A DNA stretch of 64,000 nucleotides from Paractinoplanes polyasparticus (GCF_019710575.1 NZ_JAHWFK010000001.1:372001-436000), one strand, 5' to 3'; numbered from the stretch's first letter, positions 41,431 through 52,000 are shown. Notes: a model not told the origin generated them from the letters alone. A program made the numbers and translations.

Positions 41431-43110
41431 GTGATCCCCGCGCCCCGGTACGACTACCACGCCTACAGCGGACTGGCCGGCCCGGCCGCTCCCGCGCCGT
41501 CCACGCCGGGGCCGATCGGCCTGCGCCGCCTGGCCGGCCGCCGCCCGATCGGGAACGTGGCCATCACGCTGTTCGCGTTCGTCTTCGAGGCGACGTTCGT
41601 CGGGTGGCTGCTGTCCTCGGTGGCGGTGCCGGACCGGGCCCTGCACCCCGTGCTGCACTTCGCCACCTGGTTCATGATCGGCGCGACGCTCCTCATCGAG
41701 GTGTTCCGGCTGGTCAACGTGGTGACGCTCTGCCTGGCCACCATCTGGGCCCGCGACCCCGAGCCGCTCACGCCCGCCCCCGGGCTGCGGGTGGCCTTCC
41801 TGACCACGATCGTGCCCGGCAAGGAGCCGATCGCCATGGTCGAGCGCACCCTGCGCGCCGCCCTGAAGGTGCGCCACGAGGGCCCGTACGCCGTCTGGCT
41901 CCTCGACGAGGGCGACGACGCCGAGGTCAGGCAGATGTGCGAGCGGATCGGGGTCCGCCACTTCAGCCGGCACGGCATCGACAAGTTCAACACGCGCACC
42001 GGCGAGTTCAAGGCGCGGACCAAGCACGGCAACTACAACTCGTGGGTCGCCGAGCACGGCGACGACTACGACGTGTTCGTCTCGGTCGACCCCGATCACG
42101 TGCCGCTGCCCAATTTCTGCGAACGGCTGCTCGGCTACTTCCACGACCCGAGGGTCGCCTTCGTCGTCGGCCCGCAGATCTACGGCAACTACGACAACCT
42201 CGTCACCCGCTGGGCCGAGTCGCAGCAGTACCTCTTCCATTCGCTGCTGCAGCGGGCCGGCAACCGGTTCGGCGCGGCGATGCTGGTGGGCACGAACAAC
42301 GCCGTCCGCATCTCGGCGCTGCGCGAGATCGGCGGCATCCAGGACTCGATCACCGAGGACATGGCGACCAGCCTCGCGCTGCACGCCGCCGGGTGGCGCT
42401 CGGTCTACACCCCCGACGTGCTGGCGGTCGGCGAGGGCCCGTCCACCTGGACCGACTACTTCAGCCAGCAGTACCGGTGGTCGCGCGGCACCGACGAGGT
42501 CGCCGTCACCTCGTTCTGGCGTACCGCGCGGCGGCTCGGCCCCAGCCGGTCCCTGTTCTACGGCCTGCTGATGTCGTACTACCCGCTGACCGCGATGGCG
42601 TGGCTGCTCGGTGCCGTCAACGCGGTCGGCTACCTGGTGCTCGGCGCCAAGGGCGTGCAGGTGCCGCAGCAGGTGTGGCTGATGCTCTATGTGGACGCGG
42701 CGCTCTTCCAATTCCTGCTGTACCTGTGGAACCGGCGGCACAACGTCAGCCCGCACGAGGTGGCCGGCTCGTCGGGCCTGGCCGGCATGCTGGTGTCCAC
42801 GCTGTCGACGCCGGTCTACGTGTCCGCCTTTGTCTCGGCGGTGCTGCGGCGCCCGGCCCGTTTCGTGGTCACGCCGAAGGGTGAGGCGGCCACGGCTGAC
42901 CGGCCCGCCACCTTCAAGCACGGCCTGCGGTGGGCCGCCTTCTACGCCGTCCTGCTGGTCGTCGCGCCCGGCATCGGGCACGTGGACGGCTGGATGTGGC
43001 TGTGGCCCGCCCTCAACCTCGTCATCTGCCTGACGCCCCCGGCCGTCGGGTTGCTCGCCGCCAAGAAGCGCACCCTGTCGATCGAAGAGCCCGTGGAGAC
43101 GTACGCATGA
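41431..43110 (+). CDS. cslA: Cellulose synthase-like glycosyltransferase
   Basis: A 559-residue GT2 membrane glycosyltransferase. Two N-terminal membrane helices (about 48-105) are followed by the catalytic domain starting VAFLTTIVPGKEPIAM. The acidic motifs DEGDD, VDPDH and TEDMA and the product-binding QQYRW form the D,D,D,QxxRW set of processive beta-glycan synthases; several C-terminal helices follow. The ATGA overlap with glxA and the GH6 genes on both sides reproduce the Streptomyces cslA-glxA-cslZ locus, which makes a beta-1,4-glucan at hyphal tips. A 236-base, less GC-rich upstream region probably carries the promoter. Confidence 0.9.
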   Translation: MIPAPRYDYHAYSGLAGPAAPAPSTPGPIGLRRLAGRRPIGNVAITLFAFVFEATFVGWLLSSVAVPDRALHPVLHFATWFMIGATLLIEVFRLVNVVTLCLATIWARDPEPLTPAPGLRVAFLTTIVPGKEPIAMVERTLRAALKVRHEGPYAVWLLDEGDDAEVRQMCERIGVRHFSRHGIDKFNTRTGEFKARTKHGNYNSWVAEHGDDYDVFVSVDPDHVPLPNFCERLLGYFHDPRVAFVVGPQIYGNYDNLVTRWAESQQYLFHSLLQRAGNRFGAAMLVGTNNAVRISALREIGGIQDSITEDMATSLALHAAGWRSVYTPDVLAVGEGPSTWTDYFSQQYRWSRGTDEVAVTSFWRTARRLGPSRSLFYGLLMSYYPLTAMAWLLGAVNAVGYLVLGAKGVQVPQQVWLMLYVDAALFQFLLYLWNRRHNVSPHEVAGSSGLAGMLVSTLSTPVYVSAFVSAVLRRPARFVVTPKGEAATADRPATFKHGLRWAAFYAVLLVVAPGIGHVDGWMWLWPALNLVICLTPPAVGLLAAKKRTLSIEEPVETYA

Positions 43111-45053
43111 CCCCTCGACCTCGTCCGACCCCCGCCCGGCGCCTGGGCAGCGGCCTGGTCGCCCTGCTGGTGCTGACCGTGGTCGCGGTCGTCAACCGGC
43201 CGGTCGTCGCCTTCGGCTCGGAGGCGCTGCACACCTTCAGCATCAACCGGCAGTCGTACAAGGAGCAGTTCGGCCACTGGTCGCGCCTGCCCGTGCCGGC
43301 CGGCTTCCAGGTCAACGCGATCCACGCCGCCCTGCTCAGCACGGGCAAGGTGCTCATCATCGCGGGCAGCGGCAACAACCGCGAGAACTTCGAGGCGGGC
43401 ACGTTCCGCACGGTTCTCTACGACCCCGCGGCCGACGCGTTCTCCGAGGTGCCCACGCCGACCGACGTGTTCTGTGCCGGGCACACGTTCCTGCCCAACG
43501 GCAACCTGCTGATCGCCGGCGGCACCAAGAGCTACGAGGTGCTCGAGGGCGACATCGCCAACGCGGCCGGCGTCATGAAGCTCAAGAACGAGTCGGCCAC
43601 GACCGGCCCGCGCTTCTTCGCCAAGGGCACCCGGCTGACGTCCAGGAGCGGTTTCGAGTACGAGACCCGGGCCGACGTCACCGTGCCGGCCGCCACGCAG
43701 ATGGTGCACGACGGCATCGGGATGCAGCACGCGGGCGAGGCCGAGGTCTGGGTCGACGCCGTGCTGCCGGGCAACGCGCCCGTCGTCGAGCAGCCCGGCC
43801 AGTACGCGATCGAAGGCCTCACCGGGGCCGACCGCAACAACCTGTACGGCGTCTCCGACAAGATCACGCGGGAGAAGCAGGAGTACGGCGGCGACGACAC
43901 CTCGTACGAGTTCGACCCCGTCGCCGAGCGATACGTCCGCACCGGCGACATGGTGAAGAGCCGCTGGTACCCCACCCTGGCCGAGTTGCCCGACGGCGAC
44001 GTGCTGGCCGTCTCCGGCCTCGACGAGTTCGGCCGCATCCTGCCCGGCGACAACGAGCGCTACGACCGCTCCGCGCGGCGCTGGGTCGACGCGCCCGAGC
44101 TGAAGCGCTACTTCCCCACCTACCCGGCGCTGCACCTGATGGCGGACGACAGGCTCTTCTACTCGGGGTCGAACTCCGGCTACGGCTCCGACACCGAAGG
44201 CCGTACGCCCGGGCTCTGGAACCTCGAGGACAACAGCTTCGAGGTCGTGCCCGGGCTGGCTCAGCCCCGGCTGACCGAGACCAGCTCGTCGGTGCTGCTG
44301 GCGCCCGCGCAGGAGCAGAAGGTGATGCTGTTCGGCGGGGGCGAGGTGGGCGAGTCCCCGGTCTCGACCACCCGCACGGCGATCGCCGACCTGGACACCA
44401 ACAATCCGGTCTACCTGCCCGGCCCGGATCTGCCGCAGCCGGCCCGCTACCTGAGCACGGTGCTGCTCCCCGACGACACTGTCTTCACCACCGGCGGCAG
44501 CTCCGGCTACCGCGGCGGCCCGTACCGAGGCCGGCCCCGCAGCGACCTGTTCAATTCGCAGATCTACCGGCCCGAGGCCGACACGTTCGCCACCGCGGCC
44601 GAGTCGACGGTCGGCCGCAACTACCACTCCGAGGCGATCCTGCTGCCCGACGGCCGGGTGATCACCCTCGGCAGCGACCCCCTCTACGACGAGACCGGCA
44701 AGAACCCCGGCGCCTTCGAGAAGCGGATCGAGGTCTACAGCCCGCCCTACCTCTTCCGGGGAGAACGTCCGGTCATCACCGGCGGGCCGACTCGGATCGA
44801 GCGCGGAACCACGGTAACCTTCACGACCGGCAGCACCGACGTGACTCGCGCCCGACTGATGCGGCCCAGCGCGGTGACCCACGTCGTCGACGTCGACCAG
44901 CGCTCGGTGGCCGTCGGCATCGAACCGGTGGAGGGCGGATTGGCGATCAGCGTTCCCGGCGAGAAGGGCCTGCTGCCGTCCGGCTGGTACATGCTCTTCC
45001 TGGTCGACAGCGCCGGCGTGCCCTCGGAGGGCCGCTGGGTGCAGGTCGCCTAG
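43107..45053 (+). CDS. glxA: Radical copper oxidase GlxA (galactose oxidase-like)
   Basis: A 648-residue exported oxidase with an N-terminal membrane anchor (about 15-36), a kelch-type seven-bladed propeller and a C-terminal Ig-like domain. The Cys-Tyr cofactor is supplied by FCAGHTFLPNG and AGGTKSYE; copper ligands are the Tyr of SRWYPTLAE, the His of NYHSEA and the His of VTHVVD. GlxA proteins oxidise a primary alcohol in the glycan made by CslA and are needed for its deposition. The ATG overlaps the cslA stop (ATGA), and its TAG shares the first base of the next GTG. Confidence 0.9.
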   Translation: MTPRPRPTPARRLGSGLVALLVLTVVAVVNRPVVAFGSEALHTFSINRQSYKEQFGHWSRLPVPAGFQVNAIHAALLSTGKVLIIAGSGNNRENFEAGTFRTVLYDPAADAFSEVPTPTDVFCAGHTFLPNGNLLIAGGTKSYEVLEGDIANAAGVMKLKNESATTGPRFFAKGTRLTSRSGFEYETRADVTVPAATQMVHDGIGMQHAGEAEVWVDAVLPGNAPVVEQPGQYAIEGLTGADRNNLYGVSDKITREKQEYGGDDTSYEFDPVAERYVRTGDMVKSRWYPTLAELPDGDVLAVSGLDEFGRILPGDNERYDRSARRWVDAPELKRYFPTYPALHLMADDRLFYSGSNSGYGSDTEGRTPGLWNLEDNSFEVVPGLAQPRLTETSSSVLLAPAQEQKVMLFGGGEVGESPVSTTRTAIADLDTNNPVYLPGPDLPQPARYLSTVLLPDDTVFTTGGSSGYRGGPYRGRPRSDLFNSQIYRPEADTFATAAESTVGRNYHSEAILLPDGRVITLGSDPLYDETGKNPGAFEKRIEVYSPPYLFRGERPVITGGPTRIERGTTVTFTTGSTDVTRARLMRPSAVTHVVDVDQRSVAVGIEPVEGGLAISVPGEKGLLPSGWYMLFLVDSAGVPSEGRWVQVA

Positions 45054-46066
45054 TGGCCCGGCATCGTGCCTCCCGCCGGCGCAAGCTGCTGGCGCTGTCC
45101 GCGGCCGCGGTGGCCGGCGTGCTCACCGCGATCTGGCTGGCCCGGCCCGACAGCGGCCCCGCCGACTCCCCCGCCCCGGTGGCCGCCCCGCCACCGTCCC
45201 TGTACGTCGAGCCGTCGGGCCCGGCGATCGACCAGGTGCGGGCGTACGAGGCCGAGGGCCGCACGGCCGACGCCGCCCTCATCCGCCGGATAGCCGACCG
45301 CCCGGTTGCGGCCTGGTTCGCCGACCCCGACACGACCCGGGCCGGTCAGGTGGCCGCGGCCGCCACGGCCGCCGCCCAGATCCCGGTGCTGACGCTCTAC
45401 TACATCCCCCACCGTGACTGCTCGGGCGGCCACTCAGCCGGCGGCGCCCCGTCCGCGGCCGCGTACACAGCCTGGGTCGCCGCTGTCGCCCAGGCCCTGA
45501 CCGGCCATCGCGCCATCGTGATCCTCGAGCCGGACGCGGTCGCGCAGGCCGCCGAGGACTGCCTGACCCCCGCGCAGCGCGACGAGCGCTACCGCCTGCT
45601 CACCGAGGCCATCCGGACGCTGACCGACAACCCGCAGCTCAGCGTGTACCTCGACGGCGGCAACCCCACCTGGATCACCGACCCGGCCCGGATGGCCACC
45701 GCGCTGCGCCAGGCCGGCGTGGCCGGCGCCGACGGTTTCGCCCTCAACGTGGCCAACTTCGAGACCACCGCATCGAACGTCGCCTACGGCACCGAGGTGT
45801 CCGGCCACCTGCAGGACGCCCACTTCGTCATCGACACCAGCCGCAACGGCAACGGCCCGGCCCGCAGGTCGGCCGGCCAGACCCACTGGTGCAACCCGTC
45901 CGGCCGCGCCCTGGGCGACGCACCCACCCTCACCACCGGCCACCCCCGCGTGGACGCGTACCTCTGGATCAAACGCCCCGGCGAATCCGACGGCGCGTGC
46001 GGCGCCGACGCCCCGCCCGCGGGCCAGTGGTGGCCGAAGTACGCCCTGGAACTGGCCCGGGGCTGA
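45053..46066 (+). CDS. cslZ: GH6 endoglucanase-like protein of cslA-glxA locus
   Basis: A 337-residue GH6 protein with an N-terminal basic stretch and signal anchor (about 10-28). Same motifs as its paralogue upstream of cslA: LTLYYIPHRDCSGGHSAGG, IVILEPDA, VYLDGGNPTWITD, FVIDTSRNGNG and DAYLWIKRPGESDG. It is co-transcribed with cslA and glxA (GTG overlaps the glxA TAG). Probably processes the nascent polysaccharide outside the membrane, as CslZ does. Confidence 0.87.
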   Translation: MARHRASRRRKLLALSAAAVAGVLTAIWLARPDSGPADSPAPVAAPPPSLYVEPSGPAIDQVRAYEAEGRTADAALIRRIADRPVAAWFADPDTTRAGQVAAAATAAAQIPVLTLYYIPHRDCSGGHSAGGAPSAAAYTAWVAAVAQALTGHRAIVILEPDAVAQAAEDCLTPAQRDERYRLLTEAIRTLTDNPQLSVYLDGGNPTWITDPARMATALRQAGVAGADGFALNVANFETTASNVAYGTEVSGHLQDAHFVIDTSRNGNGPARRSAGQTHWCNPSGRALGDAPTLTTGHPRVDAYLWIKRPGESDGACGADAPPAGQWWPKYALELARG

Positions 46067-46291
46067 CTACGACGTCGTCACCAGGGAGATGGCGTAGCAG
46101 GACTCGTCGTCGACGGCGTTGGGCTCGGGATCGATGGTGATGCGGGTGGGGTGGCCGGGGGCGGGGTCGGTCTCCAGGTCGGCCACGCCGGCTCGGGTGC
46201 GGCGGGCCTCGTTCAGCTCGGTGACCAGCTGGGCCAGCGTCGGGATCGTGTCCGGCGTGCGCAGGACCCATCCCCGGTTCCGGGCTATACC
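46067..46291 (-). pseudogene. C-terminal remnant of a DUF6174-like protein
   Basis: The minus-strand frame reads WVLRTPDTIPTLAQLVTELN and ends TRITIDPEPNAVDDESCYAI then SLVTTS and TAG (46067-46069). The …IDPEPNAVDDESCY… segment is the typical end of DUF6174 proteins. Only about 70 codons exist: a TGA lies just upstream in frame and no start codon is available, so the N-terminal half is gone. Confidence 0.6.
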
Positions 46292-46360
46292 TCAGGGCAT
46301 AGGCCGATCTCCCGCTCGCGCCGGATCCGCGCGCCGCCGGCCGCTGACAGGATTTCCGGC

Positions 46361-46615
46361 ATGATGAACAGTCTTTGGCTCCGCCGCCTGGTTCTCGGCC
46401 TGGCCTGCCTGCCGCTCGCCGCCATCAGCGTCCTGCACACGATGGGCCGGTCCGACGAGTTCGGGACGCTCGGCGAGTGGTACGTGATGGTTCCGCTGGC
46501 CGTGGCCGGCCTGCTGGCGTGGGCGCTGGTCGAGAAGGCCTGGAATCGGGTCGACGAGGCCTCGGCGGCCGTGACAGCATCGCCCGGTGCGACCGCTGCG
46601 GATCCTCAAGGGTGA
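46361..46615 (+). CDS. Small two-helix membrane protein
   Basis: An 84-residue protein starting MMNSLWLRRLVLGLACLPLA with two predicted transmembrane helices (about 8-26 and 39-58) and a short soluble tail. ATG 46361 and 46364 are equivalent. Its last 29 bases overlap the macro-domain gene, so the two are linked in expression. No family recognised. Confidence 0.6.
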   Translation: MMNSLWLRRLVLGLACLPLAAISVLHTMGRSDEFGTLGEWYVMVPLAVAGLLAWALVEKAWNRVDEASAAVTASPGATAADPQG

Positions 46616-47063
46616 CGCGACCAGCCCGCAGGCCAAGGGGCCGAAGCTGATCGCGCACGTCTGCAACGACAGCGGCGGCTGGGGCAAGGGTTTCGTGCTG
46701 GCCGTCTCGCGCCGCTGGCCCGAGCCCGAGCGCGCCTACCGCCAGTGGCACCGTGGCCGGGCCGGCAACGACTTCGGGCTCGGCGCCACCCAGCTGGTGC
46801 CGGTGAGGCCCGACATCTGGGTGGCCAACATGGTGGGCCAGCGCGGCACCCGCACCGGCAGCAACGGCCCACCCATCCGGTACGACGCCGTCGAGCGCTG
46901 CCTGGCCACGCTGGCCGGGCACGCCGCCCGGCTGAACGCCTCGGTCCACATGCCGCGCATCGGCTGCGGCCTGGCCGGCGGCCGCTGGGAGCGCGTCGAA
47001 CCGCTCATCGTCGCCGAGCTGTGCGCCCGCGGCCTCGACACCACGATCTACGACTACGACTGA
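46587..47063 (+). CDS. Macro-domain protein (ADP-ribose-processing type)
   Basis: A 158-residue macro domain. LRILKGDATSPQAKGPKLIA, HVCNDSGGWGKGFVLAVSRR, the loop LGATQLVPV and the glycine-rich phosphate-binding HMPRIGCGLAGGRWERVEP are family motifs of Appr-1''-p phosphatase / ADP-ribose deacetylase-like proteins. It therefore likely binds or removes ADP-ribose. GTG 46587 is used. It is not adjacent to a DarT-like toxin; the upstream gene is a small membrane protein. Confidence 0.83.
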   Translation: MRPLRILKGDATSPQAKGPKLIAHVCNDSGGWGKGFVLAVSRRWPEPERAYRQWHRGRAGNDFGLGATQLVPVRPDIWVANMVGQRGTRTGSNGPPIRYDAVERCLATLAGHAARLNASVHMPRIGCGLAGGRWERVEPLIVAELCARGLDTTIYDYD

Positions 47064-47551
47064 GGCGCGGCCCTCGGCATGATCCGTCGCTCGCCGCTCT
47101 CGGCCATCGCGTGCAACACGCCACCGGCCAGCGGGATCAGGCGGGCCAGACCCGGTTGGCCGTTGCGGCGGGCCAGATCGGGGCCGAGCCGGTTCATCAG
47201 CCTGGTGAGCGCGGGCAACGGCCGGATGAACAGGGTGATCTCGGTGATCAGCCCGTCGTCGCCCAGCCGCAACCGCTGCGCCTCGTGCAGCCGGGTGCCC
47301 CCGACGTTCGCCTCGTAGAACAACGCGACCGTACGGCCCTCGGCCACCTGATCGGTGTAGGTGATGCCGTCGATCGCGGCCAGGGCCACCTCGAGCAGAT
47401 CGCGCAGCTGCCGGTGACCGCGGAACACGAACTGGTCGGTGATCGGCGAGATCAGCGTGACGTCCGGACTGAGCGCGGCGATCGCAGCCGCCGCATCCCC
47501 GGCTTCCCCGGCGGACCGCCAAGCGGCGACAGCTTCATACGGCTGCGACAT
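47054..47551 (-). CDS. SnoaL-like (NTF2-fold) protein
   Basis: A 165-residue protein. The first 110 residues (YEAVAAWRSAGEAGDAAAAI, FVFRGHRQLRDLLEVAL, EITLFIRPLPAL) match the SnoaL-like NTF2 fold. The C-terminal 50 residues are a helical extension (LMNRLGPDLARRNGQPGLAR). ATG 47551 has TAGAGT ending seven bases upstream, a leaderless promoter. It converges with the macro-domain gene (10-base overlap). Cannot say if it is an enzyme. Confidence 0.72.
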   Translation of the reverse strand: MSQPYEAVAAWRSAGEAGDAAAAIAALSPDVTLISPITDQFVFRGHRQLRDLLEVALAAIDGITYTDQVAEGRTVALFYEANVGGTRLHEAQRLRLGDDGLITEITLFIRPLPALTRLMNRLGPDLARRNGQPGLARLIPLAGGVLHAMAESGERRIMPRAAPQS

Positions 47552-47558
47552 GACCCCG

Positions 47559-47564
47559 ACTCTA
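47559..47564 (-). promoter_or_regulatory. -10 box of a leaderless promoter
   Basis: TAGAGT on the minus strand ends seven bases before the ATG at 47551; no ribosome binding site is visible, so transcription likely begins at the start codon. Confidence 0.5.
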
Positions 47565-47796
47565 CGAAACGGCGTCGACCGGGCCGGACGTGTCGTCCGA
47601 CACATCGCGGGCCGGCCGGGCGCTTCAGGACGGGCGGGTTCCGGCCCCACGTACAGGAAAGTGGTCGTTTTGCGAAGCCGGCGACGCGCGCGAAATGGTT
47701 TCCGAGGAGCAAACGATCGATCTGACGTTTTCGGTTGATCGATGGTCTGCTGGGTAGGGCCAGAAACGATCCTGAAACGCGAAAGAGGAGTACGCC

Positions 47797-49032
47797 GTGC
47801 CGGCGCAAACCCATGACATCGAGGACCTTCGGGTCAACAGCCGGATGTACGACGCTGTCATCGAGGAGATCGACGGCCGCCGGATCCGCATCGGCCAGGA
47901 CTGGCTGGTGGACTGGGCGTCCTGCAATTATCTGGGCTTCGACCTCGACGAGGAGGTCATCGAGACGGTCGAGCCGCAGCTGCGCCGATGGGGCACGCAC
48001 CCCAGCTGGTCGCGCATGCTCGGCAGCCCGCGACTCTATCCGCAGCTCGAGGAGCGCCTGAGCGACCTGCTCGGCGCCGAGGACGTGCTGCTGCTGCCGA
48101 CCATCTCGCAGATCCACCTCGGGGTGATCCCGGCGCTGATCGGCAAGGGCACGGTCATCATGGAGAGCCGCGCCCACCGGACCATCTACGACGGGTGCGT
48201 GTTCGCCCGCGGCCAGGGCGCCACCATGAAGCGGTTCCGCAGCGGCGACCTGGACGAGCTCGAGCGCCTGCTCGGCGAGGCCACGGAACGCCCGGTCATG
48301 GTCTGCATGGACGGCGTCAACAGCATGACCGGCGACATCCCCGATCTGCAGAAGTACGCCAAGCTGTGCCGCGAGCACGACGCCCTGCTCTATGTCGACG
48401 ACGCGCACGGCATGGGCGTCATCGGCGAGCGCAGCGCCGTCGAGACCTCCCCGTACGGCATGCGCGGCAACGCGATCGTCAAGCACGCCGGCGAGACGTA
48501 CGACAACATCATCCTGGTCGGCGGCTTCTCCAAGGCGTACTCGTCGCTGCTGGCCTTCCTGGCCCTGCCGACCGCGGTGAAGAACCAGCTCAAGGTGGCC
48601 GCGCCGACCTACCTGTACTCCGGTCCGTCCCCCGTGGCCTCGCTGGCGACCGTCATGGCCGGCCTCGACGTGAACGAGAAGCGCGGCGACGAACTGCGCG
48701 GCCATCTCTACCGCCTGACCGCGAAACTGCTGTCCCACGTACGGGGAATGAACGTCCACACCTTGAACGTGCACGACACCCCGGTCGTCGAGATCCCCAT
48801 CTCGCCCGACCACGACCTCATCGCCGTCTCGGAACGCTTGTGGGACGCCGGCCAGTACGTCACGCTCGCCCCCTACCCCGGCGTCCCGCGCGACGAGATC
48901 GGCTTCCGCGTCCAGCTCACCGCCGCCCACACCGAGGCCCAGGTCGACGACCTGAACGCCGTCCTGACCGGCCTGGCCCGGGACGGTGCCCTGCGCCCGG
49001 CACTCCCCCACCAGCGCCGCCCCATCGCCTGA
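47797..49032 (+). CDS. Alpha-oxoamine synthase (BioF/SPT/CqsA-like), PLP-dependent
   Basis: A 411-residue PLP enzyme of the alpha-oxoamine synthase family, which condenses an amino acid with an acyl-CoA or acyl-ACP. SCNYLGFDLDEEV, THPSWSRMLGSPRLYPQLE, YVDDAHGMGVIGERS and the PLP lysine in LVGGFSKAYSS are in order. It has no biotin or heme gene beside it, so KBL, BioF, serine palmitoyltransferase-like and CqsA-like (autoinducer) functions are all possible. GAAAGAGGAG ends about six bases before the GTG. An AfsR-type regulator follows on the same strand. Confidence 0.83.
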   Translation: MPAQTHDIEDLRVNSRMYDAVIEEIDGRRIRIGQDWLVDWASCNYLGFDLDEEVIETVEPQLRRWGTHPSWSRMLGSPRLYPQLEERLSDLLGAEDVLLLPTISQIHLGVIPALIGKGTVIMESRAHRTIYDGCVFARGQGATMKRFRSGDLDELERLLGEATERPVMVCMDGVNSMTGDIPDLQKYAKLCREHDALLYVDDAHGMGVIGERSAVETSPYGMRGNAIVKHAGETYDNIILVGGFSKAYSSLLAFLALPTAVKNQLKVAAPTYLYSGPSPVASLATVMAGLDVNEKRGDELRGHLYRLTAKLLSHVRGMNVHTLNVHDTPVVEIPISPDHDLIAVSERLWDAGQYVTLAPYPGVPRDEIGFRVQLTAAHTEAQVDDLNAVLTGLARDGALRPALPHQRRPIA

Positions 49033-49070
49033 GCCCCGCGGCCCCGGGCCCCCATGGCAAGATCTGGCGG

Positions 49071-52000
49071 GTGCAGATCGGGGTGCTCGGGCCGTTCGAG
49101 GTTCGCACGGACGACGGCGGGCTCGCCGACGTGCCGGGCGCGAGGCTGCGTGCGCTGCTCGTGGCGCTCGCGCTGGAGCCGGGGCGGGTGGTCTCCAAGG
49201 CGACGCTGGTCGACTGGATCTGGGGTGAGCAGCCGCCCGCCGATGCCGCCAACGCGTTGCAACGGCTGGTCTCGCGGCTGCGCAAGGCGTTGCCGGACGG
49301 GGTGGTCGAGGGGCATCCGGCCGGCTACCGGCTGGTGGTGGCGCCCGAGGCGGTCGACGCCGTGCGGTTCGAGCGGCTGGTGGCCGAGGGGCAGGCGCGG
49401 GAAGCCTTGGCGCTGTGGCGCGGTCCGGTGCTCCACGACGTCGGGTTGACCGGCAGCGCGGCGTTCGACTCGGCCGTCGCCCGGTTCGAGGAGCTGCGGC
49501 TCACCGCCCTCGAGGACGGCGGCGTGGAGCTGATTCCCGAGCTGACCGACCTCGTGGCCACGCATCCGTTGCGCGAGCGGCTGGCCGGGGCGCTGATGCG
49601 GGCGCTGGCGGCGGCGGGGCGCGGCAGTGAGGCTCTGCAGGTCTATCAGCGTACGAGGGAAGCCCTGGCCGACGAACTCGGCGCCGACCCCTCGCCGGAG
49701 CTGTCGAAGCTGCACGTCGCTCTGTTGCGGGGTGAGGGCCGGCGGCGGGAACCGGAACGGAAGACCAATCTGCGGGCCGAGCTGACCTCGTACGTCGGCA
49801 AGGACGAGGACGTCGCGGCGGTCCGCGCGCTCGTGGCTGCGCATCGCCTGACCACCCTGATCGGGCCGGGCGGCACGGGCAAGACGCGGCTGGCCGGCGA
49901 GACGGGCCGCGCCCTGGTCGACGAGCTGCCGGACGGGGTTTGGCTGGTCGAGCTGGCCCCGCTCGGCGCCGACGGGGACGTGGCCCAGGCGACGATCGCG
50001 GGACTCGGGCTGCGCGACGCCATGCTCGGCGGTTCGACGGCGGCCGACCTGACGGAACGGCTCATCACCGCCGTCCGCGACCGGGAGGCGCTGCTGATCC
50101 TGGACAACTGCGAGCATGTGATCGAGTCGGCTGCGACGTTCGCCCACCGGGTGCTCGGTGAGTGCCGGGGGCTGCGGATCCTGGCCACCAGCCGGGAACC
50201 GCTGGGTATCACCGGCGAGGCGCTGTGGACGGTCGAGCCGCTGGCCTCGGTCCCGGCGATCGAGCTGCTGCGCGACCGGGCGAGCGCCGTACGGAAGGAC
50301 TTCGTCGACGACGAGGCCACCATGGCCCGCGTCTGCCAGGCGCTCGACGGCATGCCGCTGGCCATCGAGCTGGCCGCGGCCCGGCTGCGCACGATGACAC
50401 TCGACCAGCTCGCACACGGGCTCGACGACCGGTTCCGCCTGCTCACCGGGGGCAGCCGCACAGCGCTGCCGCACCACCGGACGCTGCGGGCGGTCGTCGA
50501 CTGGAGCTGGGAGCTGCTCACCGACGCGGAACGCCGGGTGCTGCGCCGGCTGTCGGTCTTCGCCGGGGGCGCCACCCTGGAGGCGGCCGAGCGCGTGTGC
50601 GCCGACCCGGACGTGTTCGATCTGCTCACGTCCCTGACCGAGAAGTCGTTGCTGGTGACCACCGGCGACCGCGCGCCTCGCTACCGGATGCTCGGCACGA
50701 TCTACGAGTACGCCGTGCAGCGGCTCGCCGAGGCGGGCGAGACCGAGACGGCACGGCAGGCTCATCTCGCCTGGTTCACCGAGCTCGCCGAGACCGCCGA
50801 TCCCCACCTGCGCCGGGCCGGGCAGCTGGAGTGGCTGGCGACGCTGGCGGTCGAGCACGACAACCTCACCGCCGCCATGCGGGGCGCGGTCACGGCCGGC
50901 GAGGCGCAGGCGGCGATGCGGCTCGCGGCCGGCGCCGGCTGGTACTGGTGGCTGGCCGGGCACAAGGCCGAGGGCCTCGAGCTGCTCACCGCGGCCACGG
51001 AAACGCCCGGCGCGGTGACCGACGACGTCCGGGCCATCGCGTACGCGCTGGCCGTGCACTTCGTCAGCTCGGGCCGCAGCGTCGAGCCCCGGCTGTCCGA
51101 GTGGATCCACCGGGCGTACGAGACAAGCCTGCGCAGCGGGTCGAGCGACCCGCGGCTGGGCATCGTGGCCGCGCTGGAGCGGATGGAACGGGCGCCGGAC
51201 GACCTGCTCGCCGCGTGGGAACCGCTGTTGGACGACCCCGATCCGTGGGTGCGGGCGCTCGCCCGGCTGCACCTCGGCAAGTCGCGCATCATTCTCGGGC
51301 ACACCGGCCGGGTCGCCGACGACTACCTCGAGGCGGCGCTCGCCGAATTCCGCGCGCTGGGCGAGCGGTTCGGCATCTGGTTCGCCCTGACCGAACTGTC
51401 GGAGCGGCTCGCCGTACGCGGAGACCTGACCGGCGCGTGCCGGCTGGTGGAGGAGGCCATCGGGGCCGTCACCGAGCTCGGGTCGATCGAGGACGTCATC
51501 CGCATGCGCGGACGGCAGGCCCAGCTGTGGTGGTTGCTCGGCGACGAGGTAGCGAGCGCGTCCGCGCTGGCCGACGCCGAGCGCCACGCGGAACGGGTGA
51601 ACTGGCAGGACTCGCTGGGCGAGCTGGCCCTCTCGAAGGCGGAACTGGCCCGCTGGCGCGGCGACGCAGCCGCGGCGCGGGAACACCTGGGCGCCGCGAT
51701 GGCCATGCTGGGCGCGAACGCGCAGGCGGTGGCCGACGACCAGCTCGCCTACCTGGCCGAGGATCTGGACGAGGCGCGGACGCACCGGGAGGCGTCCTTC
51801 CGGGCGATGGCCGCGGCCGGCTACGCGCCGATGGTCGCGCACGTCCTCGTCGGTGTCGCCGACCTGGCCCTGCGGCAGGACGATGCGGCGCAGGCCGCGC
51901 GTCTGCTCGCGGCGAGTTCCGGCGTACGCGGTCTGGAGGATCGCTCCCACCCGGACGTGGCCCGGATCGAGCGGGCAGCGCGCAGCCGCCTCGGCGACAA

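Noticed and set aside
46587..47063. DarTG-type toxin-antitoxin module around the macro-domain gene
   Set aside because: The neighbours are a two-helix membrane protein and a SnoaL-like protein; no DarT-like ADP-ribosyltransferase is visible.
48873..51950. 1025-residue minus-strand protein opposite the AfsR-type gene
   Set aside because: Antisense shadow rich in Arg, Gly and Gln; the plus strand carries all domain motifs.
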